64,000 nucleotides of DNA, from NCBI RefSeq assembly GCF_020905375.1, contig NZ_JAJJBU010000014.1, forward strand, positions 160,611 to 224,610, read 5' to 3'. Origin of the DNA: Arthrobacter cryoconiti (GTDB lineage: Bacteria > Actinomycetota > Actinomycetes > Actinomycetales > Micrococcaceae). The notes below the pieces were generated by a model. The model did not search any database. It worked only from the letters and a program-made list of their open reading frames with translations, and was not told where the DNA came from. The first letter of the stretch is position 1. The number at the start of each line of letters is the position of its first letter. Position numbers and translations under genes: made by a program. This document shows, one piece after another, positions 35,415-43,683 of the stretch.

Positions 35415-35471
35415 AGATTGATGATTGTCGATACAAGAAGTATTTACCGCCATATCGACAATTGTCAATCT
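35415..35471. promoter_or_regulatory. paired ArsR-type operators between acr3 and arsR
   Basis: AGATTGATGATTGTCGATA (35415-35433) and TATCGACAATTGTCAATCT (35453-35471) are inverted copies matching at 17 of 19 positions, 19 bp apart. Each is itself palindromic; the right one has the perfect core GACAATTGTC. One copy faces each divergent promoter, so ArsR probably represses both units. Confidence 0.85.
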
Positions 35472-35488
35472 ATGGGCATAATGGATAC

Positions 35489-35839
35489 ATGAACACTGCG
35501 TTAACGACCGAACCAAGCACTGATGAGCTCTGCTGTGAGCCCAGCGGGCGTCCTGTGCTCAGCGCGGTGGATGCTCAAGACAAGGCACGGATCCTCAAAG
35601 CGCTCTCTGACCCGAACAGGCTACGTCTGCTCTCCATCGTCAAAGCCGGTGACACTGGCGGCTCGTGTGTTTGTGACCTCACTGAACCCTTGGACCTAGG
35701 TCAACCCACCGTCTCCCACCACCTAAAGATCCTGGTTGACGCAGGACTCTTGGAACGAGAGAAACGCGGCACCTGGGCCTACTACTCACTGGTCCCCGGC
35801 GCTCTGGAAACCGCGTCCGCAAGCCTCCTAGCCCTGTGA
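35489..35839 (+). CDS. arsR: arsenic-responsive repressor ArsR
   Basis: A 116-residue winged-helix repressor of the ArsR/SmtB family. The DNA-recognition segment is LGQPTVSHHLKILVDAGLLE. Arsenite-binding cysteines are likely Cys60 and Cys62 in SCVCDLTEPL at the recognition helix, with the N-terminal Cys15-Cys16 (DELCCEP) as possible third ligand, as in some actinobacterial ArsR proteins. The ATG lies 6 nt after CATAAT (35477-35482), so it is probably leaderless; the upstream TTG would put the start inside the operator. Its stop overlaps the arsN GTG start. Confidence 0.93.
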   Translation: MNTALTTEPSTDELCCEPSGRPVLSAVDAQDKARILKALSDPNRLRLLSIVKAGDTGGSCVCDLTEPLDLGQPTVSHHLKILVDAGLLEREKRGTWAYYSLVPGALETASASLLAL

Positions 35840-36333
35840 GCGCTGACCTCCGATACATGACGCCCGCCGACTGGCCAGCGGTCGAGCGGATCTACACCGC
35901 AGGGATTGCCAGCGGCAACGCCACCTTCGCCGACGCCCCACCGTCAATGACGGACTTCTTCGCCTCCAGAATCCCGGAACTAAACCTCGTCGCCACCGGA
36001 GACGCAGGAGCAGTGCTCGGATGGGTCGCAGCAACCCCCACTTCCGGACGTGAGGTTTACCGGGGAGTCATTGAGCACTCCGTCTACGTAGACCCCAAGG
36101 CCGGCGGCCGAGGTATCGGGCTGACTCTCCTTAACGGCTTGACCGAGCGGGCAAGGACGCTGGGATATTGGACGATCCAGTCCTCCATCTTTCCCGAGAA
36201 CCTTCCCAGCCTGGCCCTGCATGACAAGGCCGAATTTCGGCGCATAGGACACCGCGAACGCGTCGCCCATATGACCTACGGCCCTCACACCGGAACATGG
36301 CGCGACACCATCCTGGTCGAACAACGCTTGTGA
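35836..36333 (+). CDS. arsN: GNAT N-acetyltransferase, ArsN type
   Basis: A 165-residue acetyltransferase of the phosphinothricin/arsinothricin acetyltransferase group. The acetyl-CoA site is YVDPKAGGRGIGLTLLNGL; the opening LRYMTPADWPAVERIYTAGI and VIEHSVYVDP are typical of the family. ArsN1 acetylates the arsenic antibiotic arsinothricin. The assignment rests on similarity plus coupling to arsR (GTGA overlap). Phosphinothricin or another amine is the alternative substrate. Confidence 0.8.
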   Translation: MSADLRYMTPADWPAVERIYTAGIASGNATFADAPPSMTDFFASRIPELNLVATGDAGAVLGWVAATPTSGREVYRGVIEHSVYVDPKAGGRGIGLTLLNGLTERARTLGYWTIQSSIFPENLPSLALHDKAEFRRIGHRERVAHMTYGPHTGTWRDTILVEQRL

Positions 36334-36639
36334 GGTGGGCGCACGCCACCGCGCACACTTACGCTGTCTCAGAGCGCCAAATGAATTCGCGATTTAACCG
36401 CCAAACAAAGTAAACAGTCACAAGCAAGAACCCTATGGTGGGAGTTGGAAATGGCAGTCATGCAATCCGGCTCATATGTGAGGCTTCTTAGCACTTCAGT
36501 ATGTCCAAGCCCCTGGGATGTGCGGCAAAGCGAAGCTTGGGCAGTGACATCGAGCGATCACAAAAAGCTGCCACCGAGCGCCAAAGTCCACAGCCGGGTC
36601 CCGGGACCGTCTCAGAGCCGGTCAGTTGTGGACGTCATG
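36334..36639. other. non-coding stretch between arsN and tnpA with a second res-like copy
   Basis: No convincing gene is seen. It has TGTCTCAGAGCGCC at about 36364-36377, and at 36594-36623 a near copy of the 29373-29402 piece: CCGGGTCCCGGGAC then GTCTCAGAGCCGGTC. These are in the same orientation as the copy beside tnpR, so res-like DNA flanks the ars cargo on both sides. Confidence 0.75.
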
Positions 36640-39600
36640 TTATTCGTCGTCGGTGGAGCTCGCTGGATCACGCAAAGGCCTGAGGTTGCCATCCGAGAGC
36701 GTGGTGAAGGCGTACCGTCCGTGGACATTGATGTGCGCATCTCCCAGGGGAGAAAGCCTCGCCACATCAGCGTCATCCACAACATGCCCCTGCTCCCGCA
36801 GGGCAGCCAGGGCTGCATCGATGTAGCGGGTGTTCCACAAGATAACCGCGTTCAAAACGAGCCCGAGTGCGCCGAGCTGGTCCTCCTGGCCCTCACGATA
36901 CCGCTGGCGTAGTTCCCCGCGCTGGCCATAAAAGATTTTCCGGGCCATGCGGTGCCGGGATTCCTGGACGGTGAGTTGAACGTGAATCGAGCGGCGGTAA
37001 CTCTCATCATCCGGGTCATACATGGCCAGCAGATGCAGGGTCTTGGCTGCACGCCCATAGTCAGCGAACGCAGCCCCGAGCGGGGTGGGGTTGCCGTCGC
37101 GGCCCAGCATCCGCAACAGGTCATAGCCGGCGACCGAACCACTGTGCAGGGACCCCACCACGCGCAGCATATCCGCCCATTGCGCCTGGATGCGCTCGGC
37201 GGAGAGCTTGTTCGTCGCGACCGCGTTCAGGGAACCATAATCAGCAGCAGGCCCACCGGGCACGGTGAGGCGCCACAGACGCTGGTCGGGCATATCGGCC
37301 AGACGCGGGCTGAACTGGTAGCCCAGCAGACGGAAGAGCCCGAACACGATATCGGAGTAGGAGGCTGTATCCGTCGCGATCATCTGCGGGGCGGGCCCGC
37401 CATCACGGTTGAGGATCACATCCAAGACATGCAAGGAATCACGCATCGTCCCGGTCACCACCACGGCCCCGATGCCGGAGACCTGATCGTTGATGGCGTT
37501 GAGCCAGGTCACGCCGCGGCCCTGACCGAAATAGTGTGGATTCGGGCCGGCATCCAGAGTGCGGACCGGGACAACGAACCGCAACCCGTCGACGGAGGCG
37601 ACCAAGCCACCGCCCCATGCCCTGGCCGTCGGAACACCGGCCTGGGCATCGATCAAGAGGGCGTTGGCGGCGGCCAGGGTGTCGCTGCGCAGGTAGTTCT
37701 GCGCCACGTGTGAGAGCCTGCGACGGCTCAAGGCCGGATGCCCGTGTTTGATCACCGGGGCGAATCCGAGGTTGCAGCCTTCAGCGATTAGTACCGCGGC
37801 CATCGAAGTCGCCAGGTCCGCGAGCCGGGAACCGGAGGCCTGCCCCGCCATGCCCAAGTGGGTGAAATCGTTCAAATAGCCGGTCCAAGCGTTCACCTCC
37901 AGCAACACGTCAGGAAGATCCACCCGGGGCAGCATCCGCTCCACGGTATCCCGCAACGCGGTCAGCGTGTCCGGTTCCGGCACGGCTTCCAGCCGCGGCT
38001 GATGGACTCGTGTGCGCCCATCGGGGCCTGTTTCCAAACGAAGAAGGGCAGTGCCCGAGGTTGCTTCGGGCGGTCGGATCCGGGCGGCGAGAGCTGTGTA
38101 GGCCGTGTCCATCCGTGCCGCAAGGTCGCTGAGGTGGGCATCAACGGGGTCCTGTAATCGCAGCGCGGTGAGCACCTCGGGACGGGCCTGTTCCCACGCT
38201 TCACCGTTCAAAAGGCGGGCCCGCGGGTCACCCCACCGGACGGAATCCACCGCATACACATCCCGACGACGCAACGCCCGATGCAATGACTCCAGTACGC
38301 ACAGCGTGTAGGCCCGGTGATCGACCACTTCATCCGGCGATTCCGGGCCAAGGAACACCAGCCGTCGCCACGACCCGACCACCACCTCATCCACGATCTC
38401 TGCCCGGGTCACCCGCTTGCGTCCAACCAGGCTCCCCAAGCCGCGGACCGCGGTCAACAAGGGGGTGGCCGCTAGCGTTGCGGCCAATGGCAAGACCTCA
38501 GCGAGTACCGGCACAAAGGGTCGGACGGTGGCGTATCGCTTCACCAGTTCCGCCTGCCCCTGGTCCTCGTCGTCCCCTGCGTCCGGGGCCAGTTCCTCAA
38601 CTGTCGCCACTGCGGCCATAAGCTTCTCCCGCGATATGGCCGCTTGCAATCGGGTCCAGGCCTCTGCCGGGTCTAGGTCCGAGTCTTGCTCCTCGGCGCA
38701 TTCGAGCATCACCTTTGCCGCCGCCGCCAACGTCACCGACGCCCGCCTCAATTGGGGCAGGGACCGCATCCGGTCCTTAGCCGATGCGCGCACCGCGGGC
38801 CCGATGAGCTTGGTCACCATCAGAACCGAGAACAAATCAAGGGCATCATCAACCGCCGAGACCTGCAACGCCCCGGCGGTAGCAACCAACGTCGCCCACC
38901 GGCGATGCTCCGGCATGCGCCGCAGCATCGCCGCATCCGATGACAGTCCGTAGCGAGCCAACACCTGGACGCGCCCCGCCGGAATCTCGCCCAAATCAAC
39001 GCCACCAGCACCCAACCCGGCGATCTCCGCAGCGCGTTCCAATGCACGGACCATCTCCGGCCCCGATGCCCGGGTCGGGGCACGGCGCAGCCGCTCCAAC
39101 CCCGAGGACCGCGAATCAGCTGGTACCGTCAGCAAATCATCAAGACCACGACCAAGCACCGGTGAAACCCGTCCCGCCAACACCGAATACAATCGATCGC
39201 CGGCCGCGCCCCTGACCTCGGCGACGAGCCTGGCCAACATGCTCACACCCGGTAACAGCACCCGCTCCGCACGAAGCCACGCCACGCCCTGGTCAAAGAG
39301 CTGGGTCGGACGCTCGGCCCGCGTCCACGCACGAGCCGTTAGGAAGCTCCTGAATTCGGTGGCAGTCTCGGGCTCTGATAACCGCCGGTACCCATAGACC
39401 CGGGCTATCTCCCAACGGTGCTCATAGGGCGTCTTTAACCGCTCCACGTAACTCCCCAAAACGGAACCATCGACAATTCCGAGCTGCCTTGCCACGAAAT
39501 CAACCACCTCTTCTGGTACCGCCACCGGATCATCAAGAAACGTCCCCAGAAACCGCAATGTTCCCAACTGCACCCCAAAACCCAGCCGGCTACCCTCGCC

Positions 39601-39732
39601 ACGACGGCGGCCAACCAACTCCAGATCCCGGTCATCAAGAAAGAAGAACCGTTCCAACTCGGCCCGCGAAACCGGTCCGGAGAACTGGCCATACACCGCT
39701 ACTTGGTCATCACTGAGAAATTCAACTGGCAT
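36640..39732 (-). CDS. tnpA: Tn3-family transposase TnpA
   Basis: A 1030-residue DDE transposase of usual Tn3-family length. The N-terminal DUF4158 region begins PVEFLSDDQVAVYGQFSGPV. The DDE domain is in the last third: SVDGLRFVVPVRTLDAGP (first Asp), MIATDTASYSDIVFGLFRLL (second Asp), and a final Glu in the DQLGALGLVLNAVILWNTRY region. It starts 28 bp inside the right inverted repeat; TAGGTT (complement of 39739-39744) ends 6 nt before the ATG, giving a leaderless start. Confidence 0.95.
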   Translation of the reverse strand: MPVEFLSDDQVAVYGQFSGPVSRAELERFFFLDDRDLELVGRRRGEGSRLGFGVQLGTLRFLGTFLDDPVAVPEEVVDFVARQLGIVDGSVLGSYVERLKTPYEHRWEIARVYGYRRLSEPETATEFRSFLTARAWTRAERPTQLFDQGVAWLRAERVLLPGVSMLARLVAEVRGAAGDRLYSVLAGRVSPVLGRGLDDLLTVPADSRSSGLERLRRAPTRASGPEMVRALERAAEIAGLGAGGVDLGEIPAGRVQVLARYGLSSDAAMLRRMPEHRRWATLVATAGALQVSAVDDALDLFSVLMVTKLIGPAVRASAKDRMRSLPQLRRASVTLAAAAKVMLECAEEQDSDLDPAEAWTRLQAAISREKLMAAVATVEELAPDAGDDEDQGQAELVKRYATVRPFVPVLAEVLPLAATLAATPLLTAVRGLGSLVGRKRVTRAEIVDEVVVGSWRRLVFLGPESPDEVVDHRAYTLCVLESLHRALRRRDVYAVDSVRWGDPRARLLNGEAWEQARPEVLTALRLQDPVDAHLSDLAARMDTAYTALAARIRPPEATSGTALLRLETGPDGRTRVHQPRLEAVPEPDTLTALRDTVERMLPRVDLPDVLLEVNAWTGYLNDFTHLGMAGQASGSRLADLATSMAAVLIAEGCNLGFAPVIKHGHPALSRRRLSHVAQNYLRSDTLAAANALLIDAQAGVPTARAWGGGLVASVDGLRFVVPVRTLDAGPNPHYFGQGRGVTWLNAINDQVSGIGAVVVTGTMRDSLHVLDVILNRDGGPAPQMIATDTASYSDIVFGLFRLLGYQFSPRLADMPDQRLWRLTVPGGPAADYGSLNAVATNKLSAERIQAQWADMLRVVGSLHSGSVAGYDLLRMLGRDGNPTPLGAAFADYGRAAKTLHLLAMYDPDDESYRRSIHVQLTVQESRHRMARKIFYGQRGELRQRYREGQEDQLGALGLVLNAVILWNTRYIDAALAALREQGHVVDDADVARLSPLGDAHINVHGRYAFTTLSDGNLRPLRDPASSTDDE

Positions 39733-39759
39733 GACACCAACCTAAGCCAACCGCAAAGG

Positions 39760-39797
39760 CTTAGCGCCAACCACCGTTCCCCTGCAGGCCAGACCCC
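39760..39797 (-). repeat. right terminal inverted repeat (38 bp)
   Basis: Its complement begins GGGGTCTGGCCTGCAGGGG and ends GTTGGCGCTAAG, matching the left end at 35 of 38 positions. Confidence 0.96.
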
Positions 39798-39802
39798 GGA
39801 TA
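39798..39802. other. right target-site duplication
   Basis: GGATA, identical to 28648-28652. Confidence 0.93.
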
Positions 39803-39886
39803 CCACTGTGTGGGCGGAAAGCGGCCGAACTCGGAGCGAATGGGAGCGGCGCTGGGGTTACCTATTGCGGGAACTAGGCTGGTGAC

Positions 39887-40318
39887 ATGCGCGCAGAGTA
39901 TGTTGAAGCGGTCCTGGACGTGGTGGAACTGATCCCAGCAGGGCACGTAGTTTCTTATGGTGACATTGCAGTACTGCTCGAAAGCGGTGGACCTCGCCAA
40001 GTGGGATCGGTCATGTCCCATCATGGCTCGGCAGTGACTTGGTGGCGGGTTATTCAGGCGAGCGGCAAACCACCTCTGTGTCACGATGCAACGGCACTGA
40101 TGCACTACCGCGAGGAGGGTACTGCTCTGCGGGGAGACACAAGCGGAGAACATCCGTCGTGGCGCGTGGCCATGAGCAGTGCCCGCTGGAATCCAGCGGA
40201 TACCGACTTCGACGCGATCGATGCTATTGCGGCGCGACTTCACTGCGCCGTCGAAGATGCCACTGAGACCATCAGTGCTGAAAAAATGTCTGAGCCTCGT
40301 GGTGGACTGAGATCATGA
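39887..40318 (+). CDS. alkyltransferase-like protein (ATL)
   Basis: A 143-residue protein of the O6-alkylguanine-DNA alkyltransferase fold whose active-site cysteine is missing: the usual PCHR is replaced by TWWR (residues 51-54, in AVTWWRVIQASG). ATL proteins bind O6-alkylguanine, flip it and flag the lesion for nucleotide excision repair instead of repairing it. The N-terminal VVELIPAGHVVSYGDIA helix-turn-helix motif is intact. The C-terminal 40 residues are unconserved. TAGGCT (39875-39880) ends 6 nt before the ATG. The stop overlaps the adnA start (ATGA). Confidence 0.87.
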   Translation: MRAEYVEAVLDVVELIPAGHVVSYGDIAVLLESGGPRQVGSVMSHHGSAVTWWRVIQASGKPPLCHDATALMHYREEGTALRGDTSGEHPSWRVAMSSARWNPADTDFDAIDAIAARLHCAVEDATETISAEKMSEPRGGLRS

Positions 40319-43300
40319 GTTCACGCCAGAATGCATCCACCGGTCCTTCAATTGCGAGGCAGCCTTCTCCGAAGCAGATCCAGCTTCCGCGCTTGACGCT
40401 GGTGGCGCCGGCGAGCTCTCAGACAGTTGCCCACATACCCACTGCGGATCAGCAAGCGGTGCTGGACATGACGCCGGGATCCGGACCGCTTCTGGTCTGG
40501 GGGGCGCCGGGCACGGGAAAGTCCACAGTGCTCATCGAGGCTGCCGTGCAGAGAATCGAACGCAGCGGTGTAGATCCCGCTGGAGTGCTGCTATTGGCAC
40601 CCTCCAGACTCGCTGCTGCGAGGCTGCGTAATGCGTTTAGCGCCCGCCTGAGTCGCAGCCTGAGTACGTCTCCGGCCAGAACCTGGTCCTCCTACGCCTT
40701 CGACCTGTTGCGTCGGGCCAAGGTTGAGGGGCGGATGCCGTACATCGATGGTCCACCCAGGCTGATGAGCGGGCCTGAACAGGACCTGATTATCAAGGAC
40801 CTGTTGGCCGGACACAAGCTTGGCTTAGGTACGGACCCAAACTGGCCTATTGATCTCAGGGATGCTCTGGACACGCGCGGTTTCCGCCAAGAGGTCCGTC
40901 AGCTCTTTGATCGCGTCATTGAATACGACGTAACGCCGGGTCGACTCGCTGAGCTAGGAGGAGCGTGCAACCGGCCGGACTGGGTAGCTGCCGCCTCTCT
41001 TTATCAGGAATATAGGGACGTCGTGGAATGGGGAAAATCCGGTTCCTACGATCCCGCTGGCATCATTACGGCCGCTCTCACGCTGCTGCTCAACGACTCC
41101 GAATTACTCGAGGTTGAACGCCGACGCCTCCAATTCATCCTGGTGGACGACATTCAGGAAGCTAACAGTTCCGTCCACCAGCTTCTGTCCGTCATCGCTC
41201 GCGGCAAGGACATCCTTGTGACGGCATCCCCGGACACCGTTGTCCAAGGCTTCCGAGGGGCCAGGCCCGATCTGGTCTCCTCATTGCGTGAGTCGTTGGC
41301 TGGCGACCAGGATCCCATCACCGAGTTTTCTCTCTCTGCCTCACACCGCATGACAGCTGAGCTTGGCAGGGCATGGAGCGGAGTAGCAGAAAGAATTGCC
41401 CATGGCCGGGGTGGGCATCGCGCACGCGTCCTGAAATGGCCCGTTTCGGAAACGGGGCCGGTAACTGTGCTGGGCGCTGCACTAGATCTGACGCCGGATA
41501 ACCCGCAGCGAGCAGTTGAGCGTGAAAAGGGGGCGTCGTCCGTGAGCGCACACGTGGTGGCGTCTGAGGTCCATGAGCTGAGGCTAGTAGCCGAACGGAT
41601 TCTGCACCTCCAACATCTCGCCGGGTACAGCCTCTCCGAGGTTGCAGTGATTGTGCGAACAGGCGGTGCCCTTGCCAGCCTGCAACGTTATTTGAGTGGG
41701 CTGGGTATCCCGGTGAAGGTGCCCGTTGCGGAGAACCCTGTGCGGGATGAGCCCGCCGTTAGGCCGCTACTCGACGCGTTCAAGGTGGCGCTGGACCCGA
41801 ACGAATTGGACGCCGAGCTGGCGGTGTCACTGCTGACATCGCGGTTGGGTCGTTCTACTGCGTTGCACCTGCGCCGGCTGCGGCAGGCGCTGCGCCAGCA
41901 AGAACTGAACGACGGCGGTGGGAGGGCCAGTGATGAACTCCTGGTTGAGTCCCTCACCAGCCCGGAAAAGTTGGCATTGCTGGGCTGGGAAGGACTGAAT
42001 GCGTCCCGGGTGGCGGCCATGATCGCTGCCGGTACGCTGGCCGTAGCGCAGCCTGGGGCCAACGCGGAAACGGTGCTGTGGGCGCTGTGGAATGCTTCTG
42101 ATTGCTCTTCAACGTGGGAGCATCATGCCTTGCGTGGAGGTCCTACTGGCATTCGTGCGGATCGTGACCTGGACGCTGTCATGGCGTTGTTCCAAAGTGC
42201 CGAACGTTATGTTGACCAGTTGCCCGGATCCACGCCCCAACAGTTTCTTGACTATTTGCTCGGACAAGAACTGCCCATGGATACGTTGGCCGCCCGTGCC
42301 CAACGCAGCGACGCCGTGGAAATCCTCACTCCGGCTAGTGCAGCCGGACGGGAATGGCCGGTCGTGATCGTTGCTGGACTGCAGGAAGGCGTGTGGCCCA
42401 ACACTCGTCTGCGCGGGGAACTACTGGGTAGCCAGCTCCTCGTAGAGGTGCTCGAACACGGGGCACAAACCGCGCGCCAGCTTGACCCGGCAACCTTGCT
42501 GCGCGACGTGCGGCACGACGAATTGCGCAGTTTTGCAACAGCCATTTCCCGGGCGAGCCGTCAGCTCATCCTCACAGGCGCCTCGGGGCATGATCTGCAA
42601 CCATCTCAGTTCATCGATCTCGCCGCGCCGTATGTCCCTGAGCGCGACTCCGGCGGGGAGTCCCAATACCCGCTGCGGCCTGTGGAACAGGTTCCCAGGC
42701 CCATGACGTTGCGGTCACTGGTTGCGGAGCTGCGCCAAGAATCAGAGATGCACGCAGAGCCAGAGGCTGCTCGCATGCTGGCTGTGCTGGCAACTGAGTC
42801 GGTGCCGGGCGCAGCGCCATCGGATTGGTGGGGGTTGTGCCCGCTAAGTTCCGCGGAACCGATAGTGGCAGAGGGGGGCGTGGTCACGGTTTCGCCGTCG
42901 AAAATTGAGGCTGTGTTGAAGTCCCCACTGAACTGGTTTGTCAAGGCAGCAGGGGGAGAGGCAAGCACGGATTTTGCTCGCAGCCTTGGTACGCTCATTC
43001 ACTCCATCGCCGAGCATATTCCAGAAGGTGCCGGTCATGAGTACCTCCAAGAGCTAGAACGCCGGTGGCCAGCACTCGGCATGGGTGATACCTGGGAGGC
43101 CGAGAAAGACTATGAGCGAGCTCAGGAAATGGTGCGCAAGCTTGCCCAATATGTGGTGGAGGCGCGGCAAAGCGGACGCACGCTCATCGACGTTGAGGTG
43201 GATTTCGAGGTTGAGATCCCGGCGGACTTCGCCATGGAGCGAACAGTGCTCTTGCGGGGCCAAGTGGATCGTTTAGAAGCTGACGCCAACGGGAACTTAG

Positions 43301-43683
43301 TGATTGTCGATCTAAAAACTGGGAGGAGCAAACCCACGGCGAAAGAGATTGAACTTCATCCCCAACTTGGTGCCTATCAAGCCGCAGTGTTGGCAGGAGC
43401 GTTTGACGGCGTCGCCGCTACAGCTGGCTTTGTGAATGCCGGTTCCGGAGGGGCTGCACTGTTACCGCTGGGGGACGGGACCAAGGCCGCCAAAACCCAG
43501 GACCAAGCACCCCTCACAGCGGGCGCTGACGACTGGGCAACTCCGGAAGTCCTTCAAGCGGCTTTCCTCATGGCCCAAGCCACGTTCCCGGCCCGTCACG
43601 GCGCCGACTGGAGCGAACGCAGCGGCTGCCCCTTACCGACTATCTGCCCGCTGTGCCGTGAAGGGAAGCAGGTCATCGAATAA
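40315..43683 (+). CDS. adnA: ATP-dependent helicase-nuclease subunit AdnA
   Basis: A 1122-residue UvrD-like motor with a C-terminal nuclease, one half of the AdnAB double-strand break resection machine. Walker A is WGAPGTGKST (residues 62-71). Motif II reads ILVDDIQEAN, with Asp-Asp-Ile-Gln instead of DExQ, so this motor may be weak, in line with AdnA being the lesser motor. The nuclease domain near residue 980 shows LLRGQVDRLEADANG and IVDLKTGRSKP. The last 20 residues contain GCPLPTICPLC, perhaps part of an iron-sulfur site. It is coupled to ATL (ATGA) and adnB (TAATG). Confidence 0.9.
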   Translation: MSSRQNASTGPSIARQPSPKQIQLPRLTLVAPASSQTVAHIPTADQQAVLDMTPGSGPLLVWGAPGTGKSTVLIEAAVQRIERSGVDPAGVLLLAPSRLAAARLRNAFSARLSRSLSTSPARTWSSYAFDLLRRAKVEGRMPYIDGPPRLMSGPEQDLIIKDLLAGHKLGLGTDPNWPIDLRDALDTRGFRQEVRQLFDRVIEYDVTPGRLAELGGACNRPDWVAAASLYQEYRDVVEWGKSGSYDPAGIITAALTLLLNDSELLEVERRRLQFILVDDIQEANSSVHQLLSVIARGKDILVTASPDTVVQGFRGARPDLVSSLRESLAGDQDPITEFSLSASHRMTAELGRAWSGVAERIAHGRGGHRARVLKWPVSETGPVTVLGAALDLTPDNPQRAVEREKGASSVSAHVVASEVHELRLVAERILHLQHLAGYSLSEVAVIVRTGGALASLQRYLSGLGIPVKVPVAENPVRDEPAVRPLLDAFKVALDPNELDAELAVSLLTSRLGRSTALHLRRLRQALRQQELNDGGGRASDELLVESLTSPEKLALLGWEGLNASRVAAMIAAGTLAVAQPGANAETVLWALWNASDCSSTWEHHALRGGPTGIRADRDLDAVMALFQSAERYVDQLPGSTPQQFLDYLLGQELPMDTLAARAQRSDAVEILTPASAAGREWPVVIVAGLQEGVWPNTRLRGELLGSQLLVEVLEHGAQTARQLDPATLLRDVRHDELRSFATAISRASRQLILTGASGHDLQPSQFIDLAAPYVPERDSGGESQYPLRPVEQVPRPMTLRSLVAELRQESEMHAEPEAARMLAVLATESVPGAAPSDWWGLCPLSSAEPIVAEGGVVTVSPSKIEAVLKSPLNWFVKAAGGEASTDFARSLGTLIHSIAEHIPEGAGHEYLQELERRWPALGMGDTWEAEKDYERAQEMVRKLAQYVVEARQSGRTLIDVEVDFEVEIPADFAMERTVLLRGQVDRLEADANGNLVIVDLKTGRSKPTAKEIELHPQLGAYQAAVLAGAFDGVAATAGFVNAGSGGAALLPLGDGTKAAKTQDQAPLTAGADDWATPEVLQAAFLMAQATFPARHGADWSERSGCPLPTICPLCREGKQVIE

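Larger units (their letters stand above)
28653..39797. mobile_element. complete Tn3-family transposon with arsenic-resistance cargo
   Basis: The 11,145-bp element is bounded by 38-bp inverted repeats beginning GGGGTCTG and flanked by the duplicated target GGATA. It encodes a Tn3-type transposase (tnpA, ending 113 bp from one cargo gene), a serine resolvase (tnpR) next to the left end, res-like sequence, and ten cargo genes for arsenic resistance. Both recombination genes read inward from right to left. Intact ends, duplication and open frames suggest a recent insertion. It landed between the terC leader and an alkyltransferase-like gene, in intergenic DNA. Confidence 0.96.

Noticed and set aside
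36445..36912. 155-residue plus-strand ORF at the 3' end of tnpA
   Set aside because: More than half is antisense to the transposase, and the remainder is res-like DNA; no protein family is recognised.
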